Shown one piece after another: positions 20,593-35,342 of a stretch of 64,000 nt of DNA (the first letter of the stretch is position 1; each line of letters begins with the position of its first letter). This DNA is from Opisthorchis felineus (lineage: Eukaryota; Platyhelminthes; Trematoda; Opisthorchiida; Opisthorchiidae): assembly GCA_004794785.1 (NCBI GenBank), contig SJOL01006391.1, forward strand, positions 491,944 through 555,943, read 5' to 3'. The notes under the pieces are model-generated. The model had not been told where the DNA came from and ran no database searches. It was given only the letters and a program-made list of their open reading frames with translations. A program made the position numbers and the translations under genes.

Positions 20593-23500
20593 GTAAGTCA
20601 GTAAATGGTAATGTAAACTTGATGCAAAAGGATTGTGCGTAGTTCAGATGTGGTAAGTTGACAGAAAGTTTAACCAAACGATATTCACACAGACACACAT
20701 CAGGTCGTCAAGCAGGAGTGAGCGACCATTTGCAAAGTTCTCTCTGCTTGGCATCTAGTTCAACCTGTGTATGGACTTCAATAATGGTTGGTTGTGATAG
20801 AAATCGAAAGAGAAAGATGGGAAAGATGGGGGACGCGTTCGGAAAAAGGTTGTTGATCGGTTCGGGGAGGCGAAGCTTGTAAATGTGGAAAAATAATTCA
20901 GTTGGGCTGGTCTGTAGAGGGGAAGGGCGACGATACATGTTATGGTGGGCTAAAAAGAGGCGAACAGGAATTGCAGGTCAGTTAGACCCTGCCCATAGGC
21001 GATATCTATGAGCTTCAAGAAGTTCATGGGTGAGACGGTGGTTCCCACATTTAGGTGGTATCACGGTACGGATTTGGAACCAGCGAAACCTCAGTCCAGT
21101 GGGGATTTCGTCCTACTGGATGTGCATTGAATGGGCAGAATTTCGACCTCGAAGACTTGTGTTCTCAGGATATGGGATGATGAAACAAAGCCTACGCATA
21201 TCGTGCGTATGATTAAAGTACATTCTTTAAAGCAGTAAGTACACTACAGAGGACAGTAGAACAGAAAACCACGGGACCGACTCTGAATTGGCTTAACTAT
21301 CATCTTCAAAGTTTTAGTGTTCTGGAATTCAAATCCTCAGGATTGTTGTTGCAAAACATGAGTGTAATTTGGTCGTGGGGTTTATTCACTTTTTTCATCA
21401 TGGTATGAGCTATCGCCAGGTAGACATAATCAACACATCTTATGCTTTACCATGTGTCCTGAGTGAGAACTCTCTCTCATCATATATCATCACGAATACA
21501 ATGAGGCTCAGCACCTAGAATGCGTCAAACCGCTCCGTTGAATTCTCGCAAGGGAATGTGTCTTACTCAGTTTCAGTCTAAATGCTCACTGACCATGTAT
21601 AAAGTTACGGTAGACCTTTTAGTAACAAGAAATGAGAGGAGAGTTTCAAACATGTTGAGTATACTGCTGACTTTATCCCTGTACAGAAGTGAAAGTATAG
21701 TGCTTTGGTTTGCTAAACCTTTTGGTAGTTGCGTGACACCACTTGCGTATTTGATCAGATTGCCTGACAAATGGTCTCACTAATTTTGGATAATAGTGAA
21801 TAAGGAAACGCATTATGCATTATTCAGTAATTTAGCTAGGAGCGTTGAAAGTGTAACTATGGGAGGACCTTGGTCGAAAACACGCTGTGTCGATTCATGT
21901 AAAGAAAACATACTTGTATCACACTGATGATTTTCTATCAAGTTACGTACTCCTTACTGCGCCACGAAAGCGAAAACAGTGATGACGAAACCATTTGGGA
22001 CTTTAATGGGCAACCTAAGGGGTAGCAGAGGCTGCTCTGACCATATAGAATAACCTCTTCAGCGGGACTCGGTGTGCTTACCCTCAACCACACAAGGAGG
22101 AAGCGAGCGTCACCGTCTTGTTTGTATCAATTAATCAAACTACCTGTCAGGACTACCCAAATAACGTCACTGAAATGTGAAACCTTCGCTTGTTCAGATG
22201 TGATACTTCAAACGCAACTTTGAGGTGGACTAACCAGACGGGAGGAGGTCTGATAAAACAAGAGTTATGTGAACGTAGATTCTAAAAAATCCCGTATTCA
22301 TCTCCAACAAAAATTCAGATATCCTCAATAGAGTCCGATTGATTCGTGAGAATCACGTAAATGTGAACACCTAACCATTATGAACATGTACTTAACCGTA
22401 ATGATTTAAGCTAGACTTTTGTGACTTAGATATTGGAAAAGAACTTGAATTTTTTTCACAAAAGGCACAGAATATGATGAATCAGTCCTTTGTTCTCAAT
22501 AATCGCCACGCGTGTTCAACATTGACCGCAATCGATTTGAGAGTCGGGAATTTTCTCGTTACAGTGGTTTTTTTTTTGAGCTAAGAAACGGAAGAATTCT
22601 AGAGAGAAATTTCGCACCCGAACCTCGCAAACCGACAAACTATTTCGGCTAACTTACCAAACATGTGTGCTAAAAATCTCTGGATAAATGGGTGATGCAT
22701 TAATAATTTCCAGATGAGCTTATAGAGAGAGTGCATACGCACTTTTCTTAATTGTTTATGGCATGATTGTCGTTCTTTGTTACCATGTATTGCACAGAAT
22801 GCGGACGTTTTATGAACCATCTTCTATAACAAAGTGCGCGATGACAACGCTGCCCCATAAACCGACGATAGTGTTTGCTCCAATCAGCCTTTGTATCGTC
22901 AGCTCCACCGTCCAGTCCGTCCAGCAAATCGAATGCTGGACAGTTTTATTCGAATAAAGGGTGAATCAGCTTAACACAATCGGCATTTTTCACGTAGCTG
23001 CCTTGCATACACTAACGGAATGATGCTTGTCCGGTTGGCTGAAGTGCGAATTTTGTGGAAAACATCAAGTTTCCGGTCACTATGTACAGGAATAACGGCT
23101 GGGTATAGCAAAATCTACATGACAAAAAGGGTAGACAAGTTGCAAGCAGTTAATTTGTAGGTTGCGTAGGCTGCTTTATAGGACAACCGAATGAACCCTT
23201 AACCGTCTATTCATCTTTTTAAGAGGTATGTTAGGTCTGTTCTTCAGTTTCCATCAAATTCTTTTGAAATACAGTCCTCGTAGAAAGGGTGAAAGACACG
23301 GGATTCTGGTGGTGACCCGTAGGTCTTATTTGTTCCGTTCTATTAACTGTTCTTCTCGCGGTCTTAAAATCAGTCCGTTTTGTTGGTCAGTCGTCGTTGT
23401 ACTTTTCTTTGAGTTGTCTGACAGGTCATCACGTAAGGAAATTACTAAGCATTAATTTCTTGATAAACAAATTTTGACATACTGGTCGATCGGTACACCG

Positions 23501-25683
23501 CTGTCTTCGGATGCAGTCTTATGATAAGGAAAATAGCTTTCACCTGGTCGTCATGTATGCTGATGAAATCTTCAGCGTGTGAAACTGGTTAAACCTAGTC
23601 CAAATTGCCCACATTTTTGCGCTCTTTCATACTTGCGTCATCAAAGTAATAGATTTGCATTTGTCCTGAATAGTTTATTTAATAAGCGGTCTAGAAGTGG
23701 AGTTATTAGCTTAGGATTGGAGATAATTATATGGGATCTGCTTGCAATTAAACTTTGCAGAAAAACTAAACTTGTGTGGCATTCATGGGACAAAATAATC
23801 CAGCCTAAATTTAACAGCACTTCTCAAGGGTACGTGGACTAAGTGGCGTCAGAAAATAGTGACTGAAAAGTCCTGTGGTTTCACTGGTTTTCGACGCCAT
23901 TGTATCCCATACGATGATAATCGTTAACCGCTTTACGTTTACGGGGCCTTTACGCGTTTTCGATCAAATCCAGTTATCTACCCTTCCCCTTTAAGGGAAA
24001 GATACATCTTACCCTATGGAAATTTTATCAAGCCAGCTGGATTATCAGCCACACAATAGTGTTTTCATCTTTTTAGTGAGTTCGAAAAAACTAAACTAAC
24101 CGCCGTTGAGCTCAAGCTCATTTAATGATTCACTGTACTACATACAAGCGTTATCAAGTTGCGTTATCAAGTCATTTGGACAGTTGTCAGTGTGTCGAAA
24201 TACTGGAAGCTCGGGTGTGATCCAAAAGCTTGATTGCTGGTCTCTGAATCTAGTGTTGCTTCATCGTATTTTAGTTGGCATTGAGAAACTTAGATAGCAT
24301 GCTCTTCGTGATGAGGAATATGCCAGAAAAAATTACTGGCTCAAGTTTCCCAACTAACCAACAAAGTATCCAATACAACGGTTCAACTTAGAGGAGGCCT
24401 TTACACACTAGACCGAGCAGCTTAAAGTTTTCCGTGTAGGAACACCGAGCTATAGTCCTTAAGAAGCACGCTTTAAAACCCCATCGGTCACTGAGAACTT
24501 CAAGTTAAATGGTAGCGCAACGACAGCAGCCTGTATATGGAGATACTGACGTGACCAATTGACGTACCACCAGTGTGTGAAAAACCCGATTCTCTTCCTG
24601 AGAGGGGATTTGCCTCGAGATTTCTACATCATCGGTAAACAACAAAGATTTTGAGGCGAGGTATAAGAGTTTGACCTAGTCAGACAGACCAATGATCCTT
24701 GGTGAATTTCACGGACAATACGGTGACTCCAGGACGATCTGGTTCTTTTCTTGTACTGCAAACTACCATCAGTACCGCCACATTATAGAGGTGCTGCGCA
24801 AGAGTCCCCTGCGAAGTGACTCTTGAAGCTACCCTCCAGCTTAGTGTAGTGGAATTAAGAAACAACTTGTCGCTACAGATGTATCCCTTTTGGAATGCTC
24901 GTCTTATCTTTGTAGTCCCTCATTCACGGCCTGATGCTCGTTTAGAACGTTGCAGTCATTCAATAAGAAGCGCTGGTAGCGTCCACATTCAAGCGAAGTA
25001 GCTTCTGTGACCCCTATTCTCTTTTTATACGCTGCTCTGACAACCTTTAAGCTTATTTGCTTGATTTTTGTGCCATTGAAGTTGCATGGGAATTCTCGTA
25101 TTAATCGTTCCGGGATGCAGTGAGGTGTAATGGATAACTCACCAACCCAAAAACTGTCATTGTAGGACTTTCACTTGTCACGTAAAACGTGAACATCCGG
25201 TTTGCGTGACCTACTGGGCCATATTCGTAACTCGGATACAGTGAATGGTTTGCCATCATTATTATCTTTGTCCTTAGAGAGTTAATTTTGACGTATTTCA
25301 TCAGAACTTCTAGTAAATTTACAAGATGTCCGTGTATGGACAAGTGGACCACGGATAATCATAAAAGCCCTCAAGTGATTTGAGGAATTTTCGGTTGTCT
25401 TTGTTCAATCACAAGTGCCTCTTATTTAATGCACTTCCGACTAGCTGCAACAAAATTACATAAACCATCCTACCTGAACATAAAATGCGCTGAGAAATCT
25501 ACATGCCTTTCCGTTTACTGCTTGTTCATGTCGCGATCGGGCAACCTGACTGCATATTTTAATTCGATTTGCTAACTTGAATCCCATGTTACATTTGTTA
25601 CTCTCGCTATATAGGCAGTCTGTTCAAATGAATCGCAAGTCATCCTAGGGGTACTATCCATAGCTTGGTTGCGTAACATTCAG

Positions 25684-25759
25684 AACTGCTGGGCATGTAA
25701 CTACAAAGTCATGCATGATTCCTCAAGGGCATTGACTGCCCACCAGTCGCAATGGTTTG
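25684..25759 (+). CDS. Candidate internal exon with CxxC motif
   Basis: The acceptor GGTTGCGTAACATTCAG and a consensus GTAAGT donor flank 76 nt, phase 0 in and phase 1 out: NCWACNYKVMHDSSRALTAH then QSQWF. CxxC followed by SSRALTAHQ has the flavour of a C2H2 finger, but the cysteine-to-histidine spacing is two residues too long and no second histidine follows, so it is not called as one. Confidence 0.22.
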
Positions 25760-28700
25760 GTAAGTGCTCCTCCTCAGCTTGTACCAAATGCTTCAACTAA
25801 ACTTTGTTTCCATTCAACGGGATTAGTAAGTTTTTTCCAAAGTTTAGTTGTCTTAACATTACCATTTAGGCTTCTTTTTAATCCTCAAATCCAACCTTTG
25901 TCGCTTTGTTTGACCCCAAAGCAAGGTTTCGTATTTGTTGAAGTTGTAGACACATTGTAGTCAGATTGATAGGTTCAGTTCGGTTAGTGTGAAAGGAAAT
26001 TCAGGACACGTGTGTAGTTCAGTGGTCGTTAAAATTACCCAACTCAGAAGCACCAACGGGGCACCTGATACACAAGGTACTTTTGCGTCGGGTGGTAACT
26101 CCCGTTCCAACCGAAAACAATGTACACAGACGTTCACTTGGATGCCGTTATGCTTTCTCGGAAATCAGCCAGTGCCAATCAATTACCAAAAGGACGAACA
26201 CCCCACAAATAAAATTAAATGGACTACAACCACTGGCCATTGCGTGCCGGTTTTCTTGGATGCTGTTTTGGTTTGTTCCGCCAAAATAGCAAACTCGTAG
26301 ACTGTTGTTTAAATCAGTAGGCTGCAAGTTTTCAAGCTTGTTGTGTGAGTCTTGATTACCAAGGGCTTGTCGCCAATACGACTAAGTCACAGTGCACCGT
26401 GAGAGGGATTTGCAGTCACTTGAGTCTGTGACGCCAAAGCTGTTGGTCGATTTAAGCTCAAGGGGAACGAACATCGCAGCACTCAACACAAGTTTTCACA
26501 GCACTTGCAATCCAACTCATGAAGAGCCGCACCGGCATCCGGAGCCGAATATATGGTGAATCCATTTGTGTAGACGCAGATCGCATGGTTGCCCATTCTC
26601 CCTTATTCCAGGAGCGACTCTACATCGAACGGTGCATCCGATTCACATCGTTTTTGTCACAAGGTTAGAAACGTCTCAAGCCAGTTAGTCATAGCAAACT
26701 AACGTGATATCCGCAACAAGAAATGTCCCTGTACCGGTACACATGCCAGGGCTCAGATCAGTGCTCAGTATGAACGTGCCCACCACAACAAAACAAAGTA
26801 CACACAAAGGTGCACCGTTCTTGAAACATGAGAAAGTAAAAATGTGTTGGGTGCGAACGCCCTCAGACTGAACACGGCTTAGAGCGGGATGAAACCTATG
26901 CCAGTCGGAGTAATTGGTGGTGCTATGTGATCTTCACTGATTAAGGGGAATCTGATAAACACAAGCGGAAGTACAAACAACTTGAATTCCATACGAATAT
27001 CAATTTCGGCCAGTTAGGTAAAAGAAACATTGCATATTTGCCCGTGGCATTTACACAGAAAACAGAATGCTTAACTTGAACAGACTCAGTGGTACATAAG
27101 ACGGATGCATATATTCATCTATTGGGTCACTTCTTTCATCTCTGATTCCAGTGACTTGACAGAGGAGGGAGATATGGAAGAGAAGATGCACCATTTCATA
27201 TCGATCACCTCACCAGCAGCTGAGTTCACTTCTTAACAATGTCTTGAATTGACTAACCTGCATTTCTGATCTCAACCCCGACTGGTACCTAACTAACCGC
27301 ATTAGCTTACTGGGCGCAAGATGGAAACAAACTCCATGACTTCAAAACTGAATCGCTGTCACAGTAATTTTTTGTTCTTTCCTGTACGTATGTCATTTCC
27401 ATTCGACAGTATAATGGATTTACTTTCTGGTGATACCCTTAAGCTTCTGACTGAAACTTGGGTGAGAACATGGCCAAAAAGATGGTTGCTCCTTGTGTTA
27501 TGGTTCGGTACATACCGCGTAACATTATTCCAGGGTCGATTTGGCAGAGTATAGAAATCCATAGAGCTAAACTGTCTCAAAAGCGGATTACTGAGTTGTG
27601 GATAATGTTGTGAACATCGCAGCAAAATGGATCAACCTACCTAAAAATTATGACCAAAACGATCGAAGAGGGATGGTGCACCACAAAGAGATTCAATTCA
27701 GACTCAGAGTTAATGGTATTGTTTCTCGAATAATGATGTAAAATGCGCTTCTGCTGAAGATTACCTGGTAACTCAGTTGACTAAATCCCTTCTTCCAACT
27801 TTCATTTCTTTTGAAGCCTGCCTTTTGACTCTGTAGTTTTCGACAGTGGAGCATACTGCTGACGCTCTCCGTTTACGATGCAACCACCACTGGCGATGGA
27901 ATAGATCAGTGAGTGACCTCAACGCAACACACTTTCGATGAATGTCTGGAACTATTTCGTACCACCAGCCCATGGTTATCACTGATCTGATATTACTGTT
28001 CCTAGAGTGTATACGAAGGTTCGCGATATTCCAACGAAAAGCCAAGTGTTACAGGAGCAACAGAGTATGGATGGCACATTTGGTTCATTCACTGGGAGAT
28101 GGTAACTAGCTCCAGGTGCGCTTCGAGCTGTCTGGCAGTTGGGTTAAAACATCTGAATTTCACTGTTGCTTCTTATTTGTGTGCGAAAAAAATACCGTCG
28201 CGATAAGTTCTTTGGGAGTTATTCAGATTAGACAATTAGACAGAGGACTGAGATATATGGGTGACTAACAGATGTTCGACGAATCTTGTCTGATGGAGGA
28301 AGACGTGAACTGATCTGTTCTCCCCTTTAAGGTGTGCCAAATTACAATGAACCACGTGCATACACATACACCACCTTGACGGTGAGCGTTGACACAGTTG
28401 ATATGGTGTTATCCTGGTTGGCCTCTCTCCTTAATTTCTTTGGTGTGTTTTGGGCACACACAATTCAGACTTCTGAGGAAACTTACTGGTCAACCGTCTA
28501 GCCAACAACACCGGTTTGCAGTCTTTACATTTCGGAAAAGTTTGGCAAATGATCGTTAACTCCTCCATCGATTACAGACTATTTCCAATTAGCTAGAAAT
28601 GTTCACCTTCTTTGGTGCTGGTTATTAACTTAATCGCATTCAATATCTGCTGTTGGTTATGCATGAAAACACCTTTACAATGATTTGATGTTGTTTGGTC

Positions 28701-30260
28701 TATTACACATCGAGTCTTACCTTGAGTTCATTCGTCTGACTCTATATTTTTTCCCCTTAAAACGACCAGAAAAAGGTCGATTCTGTAACGACAGTTAAGT
28801 TGAATTCAACCAACCAGCAAACCCATATAGTTTATTTATTGCGCTGTTAACACCGAAGGGAAATTAAGTGAAGCGATTTACCACTGTCTTAAAGTATCGA
28901 GATCGTAAACCAGAAACTGTGTGAATTTTTCAACATTGCTCTTATGATAAGTCAGGCATGTTTCTACAATTTGGTCACAGACACAGATAAAACTTTGATT
29001 TTTTTAAAAATTAGGAGTAATTGGGCATTATCCACAAACTTGCCGGAAGTCCCTTCATTTGCCCCACGTGAAAAACTTTTCCGTCTTAGTTCAATTGCTC
29101 ACAGACAGACAGCACATTTCTTTCTACCGGGTCTTTCGATCGGTAGAGTTTGCACTAATATGATTTTCTGATTTTGTAGTTTGAGAGTGGAATATTTACG
29201 ACAGCAAGTCAGCTTAATTTAGACTGCTCTCGTAGCTTACAGCAACTTCTAGCAAATTCTAGTCAGCTGACGCTGCCCTTTGGTTGAGAAACCTAATTGT
29301 TCTGGGATCCAGGCGTGGAAGGCTGGTAGTATACAAGCGTAATAGCATAATTCACGCCACCTCACATGCTACTTCAATTTTAGCTTGATGACACCCCTGA
29401 CATCTTATTCGCTGCGTGCGGTAGGACGGACGAACGAAAGCTGCTACTTCTGGGGTCTTCCATCCTTTTTTCAATAATGCCCTTCGCACCCGCTCCATGC
29501 TGCCTAATGGTTACTTTACCGTGTGGCATTTATGCACTAATGGCCGTTGTTTCCTTATCGCTTTCGGTATACATGCTGGTGATGAAAGATAAGACTGGGA
29601 AGTAACACTGACTTTTCAGTGCAGAAGTGGTCGGTCTTCCAGTCTGATTGGGACTTATCAGGTGGATGTGACAGTGTTCTAGCAACAGATACTCGGGTCT
29701 AAACTTAGGGACATTTACCTGACTAGTCCCTAGTAGTGAAGCTCCTAGTGTGTAACAAACCAGACCAAAACGATTTGAACTCAGGCTTTGTTTTTGAAAA
29801 GTTGCATCCAGCCTATCGTATTGTGGTCTTTTATTCACCTAGCCTACTGGGAATTTCTGTTGCTGGCGAAGTTTCGAATATTACTTGCTACTTCCACCTA
29901 TTATCACACTCATTGCGATCAATTCTAACTGAAGATCATTGATAAGTTTTCTACAAGCTGCTACGTCGGTCTGTTACGGTGACTTATTTTCTACTTGTTA
30001 TTGTGACTGTCCCACATAATCGTACGCAAGTTTTAAACACGTTGGAAGCACCAATCAGATGCTGAACTATTCAATATCGCCCGACCGTCCACAGACGTGT
30101 GTAGGGGTTGGGGCGATGCACAGCTTGCAACAAGGGGCAAGGCAACACACTGTTCTAAGCCTGCGAACCAATTATCTCAGTGCAGTACAATTATCCCAGT
30201 GTACGGTTGAAGGTTAATGCAAGCCAAGTTCATGCAGTCGGTAAACTTCGGTTGTCTTAG

Positions 30261-30614
30261 TCAGTAACGCTGATCAACAACACGACCAATGTAGACAAAC
30301 AGCACTGGCATGACACAAGCCACTAACCAGCCAGTTAAAAGCCGAACCAATCGGGCGAATTCGAAGGGGCGATTGAGGATTCGGAATGGCGTCCAGGATG
30401 ATTGTGTGCACACTATTAAAGCGCAGTCACCGGTTTTGCCTGATAGAATGAGTATCCAGGTGCAAACCGAAGCTTTTTCTTGATCGATTTCCAAGGTCGC
30501 GACAACGTGTGTGACCTTCAGTGCACTGATACTCACTATGCAACAACAGAACATGAATATTGACGCCTGCGGCAAATAAGTGGTCCACGTGACCCCACCT
30601 TGGAAAGCGCCCAC
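30261..30614 (-). CDS. 117-codon open frame with two hydrophobic stretches
   Basis: Two possible membrane segments (SIFMFCCCIVSISAL near the start and GWLVACVMPVLFVYIG near the end) lie in a frame of 117 codons. Another frame of the same length overlaps upstream. No splice sites or family support it; chance is likely. Confidence 0.12.
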   Translation of the reverse strand: MGAFQGGVTWTTYLPQASIFMFCCCIVSISALKVTHVVATLEIDQEKASVCTWILILSGKTGDCALIVCTQSSWTPFRILNRPFEFARLVRLLTGWLVACVMPVLFVYIGRVVDQRY

Positions 30615-31777
30615 GCAAACGCTTTAGGTAAACAGTCAGGTGGAAGAAAGATGGAATCTGGTATGTTGGTAGAAAAACCGTGTCAGCACCTACCAAAATC
30701 ACAAACCCGTGGGTTTTAACGTCACAGAGTAAGGGTGGAAAAATGAATCGACCTCCACGGCTTTCGATCATCTGACCCATTCACATAAAGTTTAGTGGCC
30801 CATACGTTGGTGAAACCAGAAGGCTGTCTGCTAGCGAGTATTTTGTTTTCAAGGTTTTTTTTACAATATGCATAATTAAAAGTTCTAGTCACCTAACAGG
30901 CACAGAGTTAGAAAGCCGATGACTGCCTCTTTTAGGGGATGTATGAAACGCTGGGAGCCGTAGCGCTCGGAGAAAACTAAGGAATTCAACCGAAATTGGT
31001 GAATTTTATATTGTTGCACTTGGAGTCTAACAAACTGCTCCCATGACGTGCTTCAGTCGATCACTTAGGCCTAGACCAATATGGGGTCCTTCATTGTGGC
31101 ACCCAGTTGTTCCTTTCTATTTGAGTCATTTCCACTTTCCGCCAAAACTGACACGTTACCACCTGAATCCTCAATGTCGAAAGCCGTAATCAGTTAGCAT
31201 CAGAACAATCGTACCAACCAGACTAAATACTGAGACTAGTTGAACGGCTGAATTGAGCCTATGGCCCTGACTGGTCCAGTGAAATAACTGTGGATTCGAA
31301 AGTTGAATTTAGTTTATAATCAGCTCATCTAACATCGGTCCTTTTTAGCCGCTACTTGGAACGCAGTTCTTCCCTCCGTTTTTCGAAGCGAGACCACAGA
31401 CTCCATTCACCGTTCTCATCACTCTCAGGAAGCTGCACTACTTATCAATCTCTCTGCCGCCCAGATGCCAACATTCCGTCATAGCACATCTAACCTGTTA
31501 CCCATTCTAGGCTGCCAGCCAACAGCCAGCGACGATTCGGTAAATTTGACTGCAAATTGTTGATGTATAGGATGACCGGACTTCAAAGAACGTATACCGA
31601 ATGAGCATTTCACAGAGTGCTACATTTGTTCTTGGAGCATATAGGTCTATTCACGTTGATGCAATAGTTCAACATAGTAATCGAGATCAACTTCGGTAGG
31701 GTTAGATCGTGTATGAATTTTTGGTAACCAATGTGAGCGTTGTAAATTGAAAATATCCGAATTCCTGACCTTCCAAG

Positions 31778-31834
31778 CAATTCTGTATTGTCCTGGATCT
31801 AAGCGGACACTGCCGAGGAACTCTAGAATTACCC
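31778..31834 (+). CDS. Candidate 57-nt internal exon
   Basis: The segment lies between a pyrimidine-rich acceptor (TTCCTGACCTTCCAAG) and a GTGAGT donor. It is symmetric (phase 0 in and out) and reads QFCIVLDLSGHCRGTLELP. No domain recognised. Confidence 0.22.
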
Positions 31835-33259
31835 GTGAGTATGAAAATTTCCTTCAGTAGACTATGAAACGTAAGCAAATGGTGACTTTATTTGAAAATG
31901 AGCAACGAAAGGCACCCAAAGAGATATTTTAGTCTCCGCAACAAGCAACGCCCTTCTGGGTCACTTGCGTCACTACTTTCTAGAAGGCACTGCATATTGG
32001 GGGGGGATACTAGAGGAAATCACAAGGGTTTTCATTTGGCAGACAAACGACTGAATGTTATCGTCCACATTGCACAATAACTTCCCGTCTTATGAGCTCC
32101 TGTCGGTTCCTCCTGTCAGGTTCCTCACATCTGCTTCAATAACAGCTGACACCAGTCACTCACGTCTTATGCAGACTTTGTCTTACCCAACTTAGCCAGA
32201 TTTACTTACTCTAATTGGTGTAATCTTCTCTTGTTTGTACAAAATTTGTCTAGACTGAGCGATCAGAATGACGTCAGCCAGTGTTTGAATAAACCATGAT
32301 TGCATCAACAGGGCGTACCAAGGGATGCAGGATATCGTTAGATTAATTAATTTTCTTTTCACTCACAAATAGATAAACGCTGGTTATCAGGTGAAGTGAA
32401 AAGCCACTGCTATTCCATTATTCCCTTCCGCTGGATTGCCTTTCTTTGAGACGGAAGGAAACGGAACTTTATCTACCGTTTTATTATGGTAAATATCCAT
32501 AGGTTCGATGGAAGGCTTGTGGTCATATTCTTGAAACAAAACTATGGAATATGGTAACTGATTTCGCACGTAGTCTGTATGAAGATCACTTATTATCAAC
32601 GACCTGAACTATCTGCAGGGTGAAAATCCGTTTCAGTAATCGTAATGTCTGTGTGTATAACGGAACTATAAACACATATGTCTCGTTCAGAGCAACCACA
32701 TTGACTCAGTGGACGATATTCACTTCAGCGTCAAAACCGGTGCAAACCGATTGCGAAAATCAGCATCTTTTTAGGTGTACGATCCCACCTATTATCTAAC
32801 GCTGAAAAGTCCCACTTTTACACACTAAATCACGCGGAAGTTATCCTTGAATTCCACCTAAAATCCACTGTTCCTCAAATCCATCCACGGAATCGGGAAT
32901 CGTACTTCCAGTTTTGTTAGCTTGCCTCGTAATGTTGCATGAATTCATGCCCCTGTCTGTGTCCAGGACAGCCTGACAATCAAACGTTTGGGAGTGAAAG
33001 AACAGTTGTTTTGACGATTTTCTTATCCAATGAGGTGTCTGAATTGGCTTTATCTGTTTGTATGCTTAGCCACATTGTTTTTTCTATGCAAAAAAAGGAT
33101 TACGGCTATCTTTACGTAGTTCTTATGTAAGAATCGATCGTGACTTCCCCATGTGGTTTTAACCACATTTTCTCTACCTGCAATATGAGTGGAATTCAAA
33201 ATCACACATGATCCTTAATGGTACCCTGGGTTTTTATGAGACCGTTCTTTTCTGTGCAG
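31835..33259. other. No supported feature
   Basis: Short open frames only. Confidence 0.4.
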
Positions 33260-33348
33260 TGCTAATGACAAACAAATCATCTGGACTATTCACAGAGCTT
33301 TTTTTGTCGTCAGTGAATCACACGCTGCTCTATTTGTTATTCCATACG
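33260..33348 (+). CDS. Candidate internal exon
   Basis: A superb acceptor (GACCGTTCTTTTCTGTGCAG) and a GTAAGA donor flank 89 nt. Two frames are open. Entered in phase 1 it reads LMTNKSSGLFTELFLSSVNH and onward to phase 0; entered in phase 2 it reads ANDKQIIWTIHRAFFVVSES. Both are protein-like, so the frame is undecided. Unidentified. Confidence 0.3.
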
Positions 33349-35342
33349 GTAAGACTTCCCGATGATTTGCTTTTGTGCTCCATGGACACTCGAGTTAGTT
33401 AAATATGTCCCCTAAAGCCCGTTTGTTTTAGACGCGGATGACCACGGAGCATCTGTCTAACCCTCAAGTGCAAACTGCGCGACTTGTTTTATAATCGAAG
33501 TGTTAGTTATCCAGTAATTTGAGAACATCAGCAACTTTGCTTCGAAGTGTGGTACAGAATTTGAGGTAAACCACTTTTTTCTTGGAAAGTATTCAGTAAA
33601 ATTCTCTATTAAACACATTCATAATATGCTTGTTTTAAAATTCCTGTGGGTGCGTATACTTTCCATACAGAATACTGATAACGAGGATTCGCGTGTTCCC
33701 TACTCAACGAAATGACACGTTGCTCATCTCGAGAGTGAAACCCATCAGTACCAACTAGGATCGAGAACAGTCCATTTATAAACCTGAAGCACCACCTACG
33801 TCGAATACAAACCACAGCCAGTTATAGATTGCATCAACGAATAAGTTTTGTGATCTCAGTAAGCAACACCATCGTTTAGGAGTACAAAGTGTGTGAGCAC
33901 AAAGTCAAAACTAATCATTTAGTTCCAAAACAAATGACTCCAATGATTTTTTAAAGATTCAGATATCCTATGGGGGTGGAAAAATGAGGAAAAGCCGGTA
34001 GTCTTATCAATTTTCCGCACACCTTGTATATGCACGCTAATTTTGGATACTTCTTGCTTTCCTCTTTCACCTCTTTGTAGCGATATTGGCCACATGCTAT
34101 TCACAGCAATTTTCGGAATCTGATTTCAAGCACACCGCGTTGTTAAGGCTACTGTGAAGTGAGACGACCGCTGCTCTGAGAAGACGGGACAGTATTCCTT
34201 TAAAAATTCCCATGCTGCTAATCTTTAGAGCGTATTTAGGTCAACCACAAAGAGGTTGATCAATCAGGCCCAGCAGAGAGTGACGATCGATTGAACTATT
34301 GACCGGTATGCAAACCCTGTTGGACACTAACATGACTCATCTGACTTCTGCGGTCGGTTGTGAAAATTGTTATTCCGCTCGACGTGTCATGCCAACAAAC
34401 CTATTACAATTATATGTAAAACTAATTCTTTCTTCTTACTGTCTCGTCGTTTTCTAATGACCGTTTTCTGACTGGTAAGGCTAGAAGCGTATGGAAACAA
34501 TTAGAGTTCAACAAACGCCACAATCTGTTGTGATTGCAATAAGTAACACGGGTTTCCACAGTCCGATTTGTGACGCTTTCAAAAGCTTCGTTTTATCGTC
34601 ATTCATCCAGTCGTCCCAGTCACAAACAAACATTTTCTCGAATCGGTTGACCACGTATAATCAACAGTCATTGGATAACTTTGTGTGGCTATTGCAGGTC
34701 ATTTCCTGAATAACGAACATAATATTTCATTACAGTTTGCAGGTAGACTGAACAGTCCGTACACAAGTCGGCGGAGTTAGTAGCTGATATCAGACATCAG
34801 ACATCAGACATACGGTCGCCCATATGCTCGGAGCTGTTGTGATGTAACGGCAAATTCCGTTTATTCATGTCCCATTGCCAAACGGCAGCTTCGAACCGTA
34901 AGTTTCTAAGATATCCTCCCGAACGTAGCAACCTGGGTTACGCAATTGTTTCGGTAACACAAAAACTGAACCATCCGTATCTCATGTTAGCAGTGTGCGA
35001 CGCAGGAGATCGGTTCTTTAGTGTTTAAACTGATACTTAGTTTTTTATGAATACTTCTGTTGGATGGTGGGCCTAAAACGATGCTAAATTTTGTGATTAT
35101 TCTATGACATGTGGGACCGTTACTCGGACAGTACACGACGCCTCAACATAAGACTACAATATGCATTAGTACTGGTCGATTTCAACTGGCAGCAACTGAA
35201 ATAGTCACTAGAATTCTACATCGATACTGTTCAGTTAGTATCCATTCATCGAATTATGAGGGAGAATATCGAGGTTGCCTCTTTAGAAAGAATCAAACGG
35301 GCAGCAAGCAGCGGTCAAACTACAGGGGGACCTTGTATAGAC
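33349..35342. other. No supported feature
   Basis: A short tandem repeat of three ATCAGAC units lies at 34,789-34,811. Otherwise unremarkable. Confidence 0.45.

Larger units (their letters stand above)
19883..31777. other. Long interval without recognised genes
   Basis: Unique-looking, moderately AT-rich sequence. Two weak exon candidates (20,514-20,592 and 25,684-25,759) and one open frame (30,261-30,614) are listed separately. No LINE, SINE or HHR-A copy was seen in these 12 kb, which is unlike the rest of the window. Confidence 0.35.

Noticed and set aside
23536..23582. MYADEIFSV resembling a reverse transcriptase YADD motif
   Set aside because: No GVRQG, thumb or endonuclease motifs lie around it in any frame; probably chance.
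34789..34811. ATCAGAC x3 as a possible CRISPR-like or satellite array
   Set aside because: Only three 7-bp units without spacers; a minor tandem repeat.
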